Positions 43,101 to 51,268 of a stretch of 64,000 bases of DNA are shown here, piece after piece. The notes under the pieces were generated by a model. It searched no databases, had not been told where the DNA came from, and saw nothing but the letters and a program-made list of their open reading frames with translations. Source of the DNA: Fibrella rubiginis (GTDB taxonomy: Bacteria; Bacteroidota; Bacteroidia; Cytophagales; Spirosomataceae); assembly GCF_017353185.1 (NCBI RefSeq), contig NZ_JAFMYV010000014.1:1-64000 (forward strand). Reading direction: 5' to 3'. The position numbers and the translations under genes are program-made. Position 1 is the first letter of the stretch; every line of letters begins with the position of its first letter.

Positions 43101-43986
43101 ACTGTCGGATTTGATTCTGGACAACTGGACTGAAGACGAGCACACGAATCAGTTGCTGGTGAAGTTGGTGAAAAACTACAACACACGTCGCAACGAGATT
43201 ACGGGTCGCTTTAAGCGGGAACGGTTCACGCTTGAAGTGGGCGACGAATTACCTGCGGGTATTGTGAAGCTGGCTAAAGTATATATCGCCAAGAAGCGTA
43301 AGCTGAAAGTAGGTGATAAGATGGCTGGTCGCCACGGTAACAAGGGCGTTGTTGCCCGGATCGTTCGTGATGAAGATATGCCCTTCCTGGAAGACGGTAC
43401 GCCGGTTGATATCGTATTGAACCCACTGGGTGTACCTTCCCGGATGAACCTTGGCCAGATTTACGAGACTGTATTAGCCTGGGCTGGTCAGAAACTGGGT
43501 CGCAAGTATGCCACGCCGATTTTCGACGGCGCTACTGAGCAACAGGTATCTGATGAGTTGACGGCTGCTGGTCTGCCCGAGTTTGGCCGGACGTACCTCT
43601 ACGACGGTTTGTCGGGTGAGCGTTTCGACCAGAAGGTAACGGTAGGTATCATCTACATGCTGAAGCTTGGCCACCTGGTGGACGATAAAATGCACGCCCG
43701 GTCAATTGGACCCTACTCGCTCATTACACAGCAGCCGCTGGGTGGTAAAGCGCAGTTTGGTGGTCAGCGGTTTGGCGAGATGGAGGTGTGGGCGTTGGAA
43801 GCTTTTGGTGCAGCCAACATTCTGCAGGAAATCCTAACCGTAAAATCAGATGACGTGGTGGGCCGTGCCAAGGCATACGAAGCCATTGTGAAAGGCGAGA
43901 ATATGCCGAAACCAAACATTCCTGAGTCGTTCAACGTACTCGTTCACGAGTTGCGTGGTCTGGCACTTGAAATTACTCTAGAGTAA
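40117..43986 (+). CDS. rpoB: RNA polymerase beta subunit
   Basis: 1289 residues. The start is TTG at 40117: it gives the family-like N-terminus ([34 protein letters not shown]), and no in-frame ATG occurs before about residue 130. All main regions are visible, including the rifampicin region (around [40 protein letters not shown]), the [11 protein letters not shown] motif and the C-terminal [20 protein letters not shown]. The residues at the usual rifampicin-contact positions look wild type. Confidence 0.98.
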   Translation: [1289 protein letters not shown]

Positions 43987-43996
43987 AGTTCAATGG

Positions 43997-44053
43997 CCAA
44001 TGCCTAAAGTCTAAAGTTGCGTTGCCCGTGTGTAACGCAACTTTAGACATTGG
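43997..44053. repeat. Inverted repeat in the rpoB-rpoC spacer
   Basis: Arms 44009-44023 and 44034-44048 are perfect complements of 15 bases with a 10-base loop. Outside them CCAATG (43997-44002) and CATTGG (44048-44053) extend the symmetry. The arm holds CTAAAG words. It sits 10 bases after the rpoB stop and about 60 before rpoC. Confidence 0.88.
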
Positions 44054-44111
44054 ACCGGTCAGCCGGTGCGGTTAGGCTTTGGACACTTTTCAACTATATA
44101 ATCTCCAACAG

Positions 44112-47100
44112 ATGTCTTTTAAGAAGAACAAGAAACTCAACAGCGATTTCTCCAGCGTTATCATTAGCCTGGCATCGCCCGAGTCAATTCTGGAGAGTTC
44201 ATACGGCGAAGTTACCCAGCCCGAAACTATCAACTACCGGACATACAAGCCTGAAATGGGCGGGCTGTTCTGCGAACGGATTTTCGGGCCGGTGAAAGAC
44301 TGGGAGTGCCACTGTGGTAAATACAAGCGTATTCGCTATAAAGGCATTATCTGTGATCGCTGCGGGGTGGAAGTAACCGAGAAGAAGGTACGCCGTGAGC
44401 GTATGGGTCACATCGAACTGGTGGTGCCCGTTGCGCATATCTGGTACTTCCGTAGCCTACCCAATAAAATCGGTTATCTGCTTGGCATGTCGACCAAGAA
44501 GCTTGACCAAATTATTTACTACGAACGCTATGTGGTAGTTCAGGCAGGTGTTAAAGCCGCTGATGGCATCAATGAACTCGATTTCCTGACGGAAGATGAG
44601 TACCTCGATATCATCGACAAACTGCCGGCTACCAATCAACACCTCGACGACAAAGACCCCAATAAGTTTATTGCCAAGATGGGGGCTGATGCGCTGGAGA
44701 TGCTGTTGTCGCGTGTACAACTCGACGAACTGTCGTATAACCTGCGTCATGCTGCCGCCACCGACACGTCGCAACAGCGTAAGGCCGAGGCCCTGAAGCG
44801 GTTAAAGGTAGTTGAAGCGTTCCGTGAAGCCAATACCCGTGTGGAGAACCGCCCTGAGTGGATGGTGATCCGTATGGTGCCGGTTATTCCACCCGAACTG
44901 CGTCCGCTCGTGCCCCTGGATGGTGGCCGTTTTGCCACGTCCGATTTGAACGATTTGTATCGTCGGGTAATTATCCGGAATAACCGGTTGAAGCGCCTGA
45001 TCGAGATCAAGGCACCCGAAGTAATTCTGCGCAACGAGAAGCGAATGCTTCAGGAAGCCGTTGACTCGCTCTTCGACAACTCGCGGAAAGTAAACGCCGT
45101 GCGTTCGGAAGGTAACCGTGCCCTGAAATCGCTGTCTGACATGCTGAAAGGCAAGCAGGGGCGTTTCCGGCAAAACCTGCTTGGTAAGCGTGTCGACTAC
45201 TCTGGTCGTTCGGTTATTGTGGTAGGTCCTGAACTGAAAATGCACGAATGCGGTCTGCCAAAAGACATGGCCGCTGAGTTGTTCAAGCCGTTTATCATTC
45301 GTAAGCTCATTGAGCGGGGTATTGTGAAAACGGTGAAGTCGGCGAAGAAGATCGTTGATCGGAAGGACCCTGTTATCTGGGACATTCTGGAGAACGTGCT
45401 GAAAGGACATCCTGTACTTCTGAACCGGGCGCCAACCCTGCACCGATTGGGTATTCAGGCGTTCCAGCCGAAGTTGATCGAAGGTAAAGCGATTCAGCTA
45501 CATCCGTTGGTAACGACGGCCTTCAACGCTGACTTTGATGGTGACCAGATGGCCGTTCACGTGCCACTGGGCCAGGAAGCCGTTCTGGAAGCGTCGTTAT
45601 TGATGCTGGCTTCGCACAACATCCTGAACCCTGCCAACGGCGCCCCAATTACGGTACCGTCGCAGGACATGGTGTTAGGTCTATACTATGTGACCAAGGG
45701 TCGGAAGTCAACACCGGAATATCCCATTGCTGGTGAGGGCATGACTTTCTATGGTGCAGAGGAGGTGGTGATCGCCATTAATGAAGGCAAAGTTTCGAAG
45801 CACGCCAACATTAAGTGCCGCGTGAACGTGCGGAACGAGCAGGGCGAGTTGGAGTCGAAGATTATTGAGACCGTAGCTGGTCGTCTGCTGTTCAATCAGC
45901 GGGTGCCTGCCGAAGTTGGCTTCATCAACGAACTGTTGACCAAGAAAAAGCTGCAACAAATCATTGCCCTGATCTTTAAGATTGCGGGTGTGGCCAAAAC
46001 GGCGGCGTTCCTTGACGATATTAAAGAACTCGGTTTTCAGCAGGCCTTCAAAGGTGGTCTGTCAATTGGTCTGAGTGATGTGAAGATCCCTGAAGCAAAG
46101 CAGGGGTTGGTCGACGAAGCAAAGAACGACGTACAGGGCGTTTGGGATAACTACCTGATGGGTCTCATTACTGAGAACGAACGCTACAACCAGGTGATTG
46201 ACATCTGGACACGTGTGAACTCACGGGTAACGGAGACGCTAATGAAGCAGCTTGAGGCAGACCAGCAAGGGTTCAACTCAATCTACATGATGATGCACTC
46301 TGGCGCACGTGGTTCGCGCGAGCAGATTCGTCAGTTGGGTGGTATGCGGGGTCTGATGGCCAAACCACAAAAGAACCTGCAAGGCTCTGTGGGTGAGATT
46401 ATTGAAAACCCGATTTTGTCGAACTTCAAAGAAGGTCTCGACGTGTTGGAGTACTTTATCTCAACGCACGGTGCCCGGAAAGGTCTTGCCGACACCGCCT
46501 TGAAAACGGCTGATGCTGGTTACCTGACCCGTCGTCTGCACGACGTAGCGCAGGATGTGATCGTGAGCGAAAACGACTGTGGTACGCTGCGGGGTATTCA
46601 GACATTAGCGCTGAAAGACAATGAAGATATTGTTGAGCCACTGTCGGAGCGTATTCTGGGCCGTACGTCGGTGCACAATATCTACGATCCGCTGAATAAA
46701 GATGAGAACGGTGAGCCGTTGCTCATTATTGGTGCCGGTGAATTGATCTCGGAAGAAATTGCCGCTCAGATCGACGAAACCAGCATTGAAATGGTGGAAA
46801 TCCGTTCGGTACTTACCTGCGAAGCTAAGGTGGGTGTATGCGCCAAATGTTATGGCCGTAACCTCGCTACGGGCCGCATGGTCGACATCGGTGAGGCTGT
46901 GGGCGTAATTGCTTCGCAGTCAATTGGTGAGCCAGGTACACAGCTAACGCTTCGTACTTTCCACGTAGGTGGTACGGCGTCGAACATTGCGGTTGATGCC
47001 TCTATAAAAGCCAAGTTTGATGGGGTGGTGCAGTTCGAGGAAATGCGGACGGTGGCCTCTCAGGACAGCGAAGGCAATGCACAAACGGTTGTTATGGGCC

Positions 47101-48464
47101 GTTCGGGCGAAGTAAAAATCGTCTCGCCAACCGATCCTAACCTGGTCTTTATCAGCAATAACGTGCCTTATGGTGCCTTCCTGCGGGTGAAAGAGGGTGA
47201 CATGGTGAAAAAGGGCGACGAGCTTTGCGTTTGGGATCCTTATAACGCCGTGATCCTATCGGAGTTGACCGGTTCGGTTTCATTTGATGCCATTGAAGAC
47301 GGTATTACCTACCGGGAAGAGTTCGACGAACAGACGGGCTTCCAGGAGATGGTGATCATTGAAACCCGTGACAAAGCCAAGAACCCATCGATTGTTGTTA
47401 ATGGTACGACAACGTTGCTGGATGATGTGACCGAAAAAGGGTATAACCTGCCTGTAGGGGCTCGTCTGGTAGTGAAGAGCGGTCAAAAGATTATGGCTGG
47501 TCAGCCACTGGCGAAGATTCCACGTAACGTAGGTAAGACCCGCGACATTACGGGCGGTCTGCCACGGGTAACAGAACTGTTTGAAGCCCGTAACCCGTCG
47601 AACCCGGCGGTCGTTTCGGAAATCGACGGCGTTGTTACGTATGGCACGATCAAGCGTGGTAACCGCGAAATCTTTATCGAGTCGAAAGACGGTACGAAGA
47701 AGAAATACTTTGTACCACTGGCCAAGTTCATTCTGGTACAGGACAATGACTTTGTTCGGGCGGGTGCACCGCTGTCGGATGGGGCCATCACACCGAGCGA
47801 CATTCTGGCCATTAAGGGCCCGACGGCCGTTCAGGAGTACCTGGTGAATGAGATTCAGGAAGTGTACCGCCTGCAAGGGGTGAAAATCAATGATAAGCAC
47901 ATCGAGTCGATTGTTCGGCAGATGATGCAGAAGGTTGAAATCACCGACTCTGGCGACACTAACTTCCTGGAGGGGCAGGTAGTTGATAAGTGGTTGTTCC
48001 GCCAGGAGAACGACAAGATGATGGACGCCAAAGTGGTCATGGAGGCCGGTGATTCGGAAAACCTGAAGCCTGGTCAGATCGTGTCGGCTCGTCGTCTGCG
48101 CGATGAGAACTCAAGTCTGAAACGCCGCGACCTGAAAACGGTAACGGTACGTGATGCTATGACGGCGGTTTCGCAGCCGGTGTTGCAGGGTATTACGCAG
48201 GCGTCGCTCGGCACAGACAGCTTCATCTCGGCTGCCTCGTTCCAGGAAACCACTAAGGTGCTTAGCGAAGCCTCGATTCGGGGTAAGCAGGATCATCTGG
48301 AGGGCCTGAAAGAGAACGTGATTGTGGGTCACCTGATTCCGGCTGGTACGGGTACACGCAGGTACCTGCAAACCATTGTTGGATCACAGGAAGAGCTTGA
48401 CGTGATCACTGAATCGAAAGAGCAGTTCACTACAGCCAAGAGCAAAAAACGGGCAACCGTTTAA
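44112..48464 (+). CDS. rpoC: RNA polymerase beta' subunit
   Basis: 1450 residues from the ATG at 44112 (MSFKKNKKLN); an in-frame TTG at 44079 overlaps nothing conserved. The N-terminal zinc site (CHCGKYKRIRYKGIICDRCG), the catalytic NADFDGD with the three Mg-binding aspartates at 474, 476 and 478, and the second zinc site (CEAKVGVCAKCYG) are seen. The late segments GVIASQSIGEPGTQLTLRTFHVGG and ITQASLGTDSFISAASFQETTKVL are canonical. Confidence 0.98.
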   Translation: MSFKKNKKLNSDFSSVIISLASPESILESSYGEVTQPETINYRTYKPEMGGLFCERIFGPVKDWECHCGKYKRIRYKGIICDRCGVEVTEKKVRRERMGHIELVVPVAHIWYFRSLPNKIGYLLGMSTKKLDQIIYYERYVVVQAGVKAADGINELDFLTEDEYLDIIDKLPATNQHLDDKDPNKFIAKMGADALEMLLSRVQLDELSYNLRHAAATDTSQQRKAEALKRLKVVEAFREANTRVENRPEWMVIRMVPVIPPELRPLVPLDGGRFATSDLNDLYRRVIIRNNRLKRLIEIKAPEVILRNEKRMLQEAVDSLFDNSRKVNAVRSEGNRALKSLSDMLKGKQGRFRQNLLGKRVDYSGRSVIVVGPELKMHECGLPKDMAAELFKPFIIRKLIERGIVKTVKSAKKIVDRKDPVIWDILENVLKGHPVLLNRAPTLHRLGIQAFQPKLIEGKAIQLHPLVTTAFNADFDGDQMAVHVPLGQEAVLEASLLMLASHNILNPANGAPITVPSQDMVLGLYYVTKGRKSTPEYPIAGEGMTFYGAEEVVIAINEGKVSKHANIKCRVNVRNEQGELESKIIETVAGRLLFNQRVPAEVGFINELLTKKKLQQIIALIFKIAGVAKTAAFLDDIKELGFQQAFKGGLSIGLSDVKIPEAKQGLVDEAKNDVQGVWDNYLMGLITENERYNQVIDIWTRVNSRVTETLMKQLEADQQGFNSIYMMMHSGARGSREQIRQLGGMRGLMAKPQKNLQGSVGEIIENPILSNFKEGLDVLEYFISTHGARKGLADTALKTADAGYLTRRLHDVAQDVIVSENDCGTLRGIQTLALKDNEDIVEPLSERILGRTSVHNIYDPLNKDENGEPLLIIGAGELISEEIAAQIDETSIEMVEIRSVLTCEAKVGVCAKCYGRNLATGRMVDIGEAVGVIASQSIGEPGTQLTLRTFHVGGTASNIAVDASIKAKFDGVVQFEEMRTVASQDSEGNAQTVVMGRSGEVKIVSPTDPNLVFISNNVPYGAFLRVKEGDMVKKGDELCVWDPYNAVILSELTGSVSFDAIEDGITYREEFDEQTGFQEMVIIETRDKAKNPSIVVNGTTTLLDDVTEKGYNLPVGARLVVKSGQKIMAGQPLAKIPRNVGKTRDITGGLPRVTELFEARNPSNPAVVSEIDGVVTYGTIKRGNREIFIESKDGTKKKYFVPLAKFILVQDNDFVRAGAPLSDGAITPSDILAIKGPTAVQEYLVNEIQEVYRLQGVKINDKHIESIVRQMMQKVEITDSGDTNFLEGQVVDKWLFRQENDKMMDAKVVMEAGDSENLKPGQIVSARRLRDENSSLKRRDLKTVTVRDAMTAVSQPVLQGITQASLGTDSFISAASFQETTKVLSEASIRGKQDHLEGLKENVIVGHLIPAGTGTRRYLQTIVGSQEELDVITESKEQFTTAKSKKRATV

Positions 48465-48501
48465 CGTAACATAGATAGTCCGTTAGGGCAGTCGATAGTG
48501 T

Positions 48502-48537
48502 AAAAAAGGCCAACCCAGAACTGGGTTGGCCTTTTTT
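48502..48537. terminator. Bidirectional terminator between rpoC and the GlxA-type gene
   Basis: AAAAAAGGCCAACCCAG (48502-48518) and CTGGGTTGGCCTTTTTT (48521-48537) form a perfect 17-bp stem with two loop bases. The A and T tracts let it serve both convergent genes. Confidence 0.96.
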
Positions 48538-48556
48538 GCTGTAAGCTGTTAGTCCA

Positions 48557-49540
48557 TTATCGCGACGGGATACCGTCGCGACTATATTTTTTTCTGTATG
48601 CCTGAGGTGTCAGTCCTGTGACTTGTTTAAACACCTTACGGAAGGTCTTGGTATCATTATAGCCCGCGTTATACATGACAGAAGCTACATCGTCCGTGTT
48701 TCTTTCGAGCGCTTTTTTGGCCGATTCTACTTTTACCCGTTGCAGGTACTCAAGGGGTGTATTTTGCGTAGCACTCTTAAACCGCCGGATGAAATTGCGT
48801 TTGCTCATATTGCTCCGCTCGGCAATCTGCTCGACAGAAATGGGCAGGTGAAAATTCTGCTCGATGAATGTTTGCGCCTTTAGAATGTCGCCGTCGTCAT
48901 GTTGCCGTTGGCCCTGAAAAACAACGAAATGCGCCTGACTAGCCCTGTCCAGGTCAATATTGAACATTCGGCTGACGCCAATGCTAACGTCACGACCGCA
49001 AAATTTTTCAATAATGTAGAGAATTAAATTCCACGAAAGAAGGGCACCACCACTGGTATAAATCCCGTCATGGTCGGTCATGACGCTGTCTTTTAATACT
49101 TGTACATCGGCGTAACGGCGTTGCATATCGTCGAGCGACATCCAGTGTGACGTACAGGTTTTACCCGACAAAATGCCGGCTTCGGCCAAGAAATAACTGC
49201 CTTTGCATAGGCTGGCTATCTCAATGCCTTCTGCATGCCTACGCCTAATCCAGTCAATAATGGCCCCGTTTTTGGCTAGCGTATCGTCGGGGCTAGTATA
49301 AAAGGCAGGTACCAAGACTAGTGAAGTGGCTGTGACTTCATCGAGCGTTTTGGTGCAGACAAACTGCGCAGGTACATTTAGCTGAATGTTTCGCTCTTTC
49401 TCACTTACCAATTCTATAGAGAATGCAGCGGGTTCGCCCATTTGTTGCAGGTAAGCATTGGCAGCAGTCAGCAAGTCAACAGCCCCCGAAACTGACGATA
49501 GTACCGCATCTTCGTAAACGAGTAGTGAGATTATTTTCAT
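48557..49540 (-). CDS. GlxA-family transcriptional regulator (DJ-1/PfpI plus AraC domains)
   Basis: 327 residues. The N-terminal 180 form a DJ-1/PfpI-like domain (LLVYEDAVLSSVSGAVDLLTAAN, with SLCKGSYFLAEAGILSGKTCTSHW where the nucleophile-elbow cysteine is in LCKG), and the C-terminal 100 an AraC double helix-turn-helix (ISVEQIAERSNMSKRNFIRRFKSATQNTPLEYLQRVKVESAKKALE and VMYNAGYNDTKTFRKVFKQVTGLTPQAYRKKY). Such regulators control amine or amino-acid metabolism genes in some bacteria; the target here is unknown. It is convergent with rpoC. Confidence 0.93.
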   Translation of the reverse strand: MKIISLLVYEDAVLSSVSGAVDLLTAANAYLQQMGEPAAFSIELVSEKERNIQLNVPAQFVCTKTLDEVTATSLVLVPAFYTSPDDTLAKNGAIIDWIRRRHAEGIEIASLCKGSYFLAEAGILSGKTCTSHWMSLDDMQRRYADVQVLKDSVMTDHDGIYTSGGALLSWNLILYIIEKFCGRDVSIGVSRMFNIDLDRASQAHFVVFQGQRQHDDGDILKAQTFIEQNFHLPISVEQIAERSNMSKRNFIRRFKSATQNTPLEYLQRVKVESAKKALERNTDDVASVMYNAGYNDTKTFRKVFKQVTGLTPQAYRKKYSRDGIPSR

Positions 49541-49724
49541 GTTTTATCCTGTTTTCCGGTTAAAAGAAGAGCCATTAACGACATGGCAATACCCTAAAAT
49601 AAGTAATTGTTGCCATTATTGCGCCGTTTGACAGCCTAACCAGACAAAGAGTTTCAGGTAAAGTCTTAGCACACTACCATTAGTTGAATTTTGCACTTTT
49701 TGGTAAAATTTAGAAGCAGTACTG

Positions 49725-50039
49725 ATGAGGGTCAACCAAAGGATATCTACGCAAACTTATTTGGCACTTGTTTTCGTCTTCTGTGTTTTGGGTTGTAGTT
49801 CAGAGACACCCGAAGAGCGTATAAAGCGTGTGCAAGTTGGTATGAGTAAAGAAACAGTGATACATATAATGGGCTTACCAAGGCAGCGATTGGCTATGCC
49901 TCCTTCCCTAAATTCTCCAGATGGTCGAGATGATTCCATATATCTGTATCGTCAATCATATTGGCTTGTTCCAGATAATATGAGTGTCTATGTTGACAAA
50001 AAGTCTGGTAGAGTGACGGGCATTAGTGCGAACCCATGA
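49725..50039 (+). CDS. Small lipoprotein of SmpA/OmlA (BamE-like) fold
   Basis: 104 residues. The signal peptide ends in a lipobox (VLGCSSE, Cys about 24). The mature part EERIKRVQVGMSKETVIHIMGLPRQRL followed by a Tyr/Ser strand region and VYVDKKSGRVTGI matches the two-helix plus three-strand pattern of SmpA/OmlA domains, where 'xVxxGMTxxxVxxxLGxP' is the typical core. Probably anchored in the outer membrane. Monocistronic with its own terminator. Confidence 0.72.
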   Translation: MRVNQRISTQTYLALVFVFCVLGCSSETPEERIKRVQVGMSKETVIHIMGLPRQRLAMPPSLNSPDGRDDSIYLYRQSYWLVPDNMSVYVDKKSGRVTGISANP

Positions 50040-50064
50040 TTGCTCTTTACTATATCAGTTATAC

Positions 50065-50097
50065 AAAAAGGTCAATCCGGAATGGATTGACCTTTTT
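50065..50097. terminator. Terminator after the small lipoprotein gene
   Basis: AAAAAGGTCAATCC (50065-50078) pairs perfectly with GGATTGACCTTTTT (50084-50097). It can also serve the convergent epimerase gene. Confidence 0.93.
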
Positions 50098-50118
50098 ATT
50101 AAACATAAAGGTTAGTTT

Positions 50119-51180
50119 TTACTTCAAAATTGGCTCCAGAGCAGCGCGGTTTTCGTCGAGCCAGGCGTGGATGTCGGCCACAATTTCGCGCATCCCTTTT
50201 TCGGGTTTCCAGCCAGTGAGGGCTGTCACCTTGGTGTTGTCGGTAATGTAGAGGCGAATGTCGGCGGTGCGGTTTTCGGGTACCTCACGGATCGGAATAG
50301 TTTTGCCCGTTACCTCCTGACAAATTTTAGTTAGCTCCTGCAACGATGCGCTGCTGTCTACGCCACCACCCGCATTCAGGATCTCGCCGTTCACCTTGTC
50401 GAGGTTGTGCAGTTGCCAGTCGATAAGCCGATAAAGGTCGTCTACATGAAGCATGTCGCGGGTTTGCTTGCCAGTACCGCCGTAGCCAATGTAGGCTAAT
50501 TGCTGCTCGAAATAGTGTTTAGCCACCCAAAGCACCATCACGCCCTGATCGATCTTGCCCATCTGCCAGGGGCCGGTAATCACGCCACAACGGTTGATAA
50601 CAGTTTTCAGGCCGTAGAACTCATTGTATTCCTGAATCAGCAGCTCCGACGCCAGTTTGGTAGTGCCATACAGCGACCGTGCTCCGTCTAGGGGGAAATT
50701 CTCAGCGATGCCTTTGCTCGAAACGCCTGGAACGGGTTGGTCATCCGTCAGTTCAAAGCGGGTTGCTCCTTCCCTGAAGTTCAGGTTTTCAAGTGCCTTA
50801 ATGGGGTAAATCCGGCTGGTAGACAGAAAGATAAACGCGGCTTTGTGCTTCAGCGCGAAGTTGAGGCAATTAACCGTACCGAAGAGGTTGGTATTAATGA
50901 GGTAGTCGGGTGTACCATCTAAACCAGCTAATACAGAAGGCTCGGCTGAGGCCTCGATTACAGCATCAACGGCGGGAATGACATCGAAATCTTCTTTACT
51001 GCGGATATCGCCGTGGACGAATTCGACGCCTGCCTGCCGTAAACGGGTGATATTTAGTTCAGAACCACGCCGTTTCAGGTTATCGAGGGCATAAATCGTG
51101 TAATCGGGGTAGTTGCGCTTGAGCGACATAGCCAGCGCAGAACCAACAAATCCGGCACCGCCGGTAATCAGGAGTTTCAT
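50119..51180 (-). CDS. NAD-dependent sugar epimerase/dehydratase (CDP-paratose 2-epimerase-like)
   Basis: 353 residues of the extended short-chain dehydrogenase family. GGAGFVG (7-13) binds NAD, STSRIYP replaces the usual S/T-rich active-site strand, and YGTTK supplies catalytic Tyr and Lys. The segment FLSTSRIYPIKALENLNFREGATRFEL and the late GYGGTGKQTRDMLHVDDL are reminiscent of CDP-paratose/tyvelose 2-epimerases; an exact substrate is not certain. It would serve surface polysaccharide synthesis. Transcribed in the same direction as kup, from which it is separated by a word-type repeat. Confidence 0.83.
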   Translation of the reverse strand: MKLLITGGAGFVGSALAMSLKRNYPDYTIYALDNLKRRGSELNITRLRQAGVEFVHGDIRSKEDFDVIPAVDAVIEASAEPSVLAGLDGTPDYLINTNLFGTVNCLNFALKHKAAFIFLSTSRIYPIKALENLNFREGATRFELTDDQPVPGVSSKGIAENFPLDGARSLYGTTKLASELLIQEYNEFYGLKTVINRCGVITGPWQMGKIDQGVMVLWVAKHYFEQQLAYIGYGGTGKQTRDMLHVDDLYRLIDWQLHNLDKVNGEILNAGGGVDSSASLQELTKICQEVTGKTIPIREVPENRTADIRLYITDNTKVTALTGWKPEKGMREIVADIHAWLDENRAALEPILK

Positions 51181-51194
51181 AGTTTACAGTTTTC

Positions 51195-51268
51195 AGTTTA
51201 CCGTTTTCAGTTGCGTTGCTTATCAAAGTAACCCTGCTCAATATCAGCGTAACTGAAAACAGCAAACT
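51195..51268. repeat. GTTTTCAG-type inverted repeat between kup and the epimerase gene
   Basis: GTTTTCAGTT (51203-51212) pairs with AACTGAAAAC (51251-51260), and AGTTT (51195-51199) with AAACT (51264-51268). A second direct copy of the CAGTTTTCAG word lies at 51187-51196. It fills the spacer between two minus-strand genes. Confidence 0.75.

Noticed and set aside
44802..45443. 213-residue minus-strand frame inside rpoC
   Set aside because: rpoC is certain on the plus strand and the antisense product resembles nothing; GC-rich codons give long antisense frames here.
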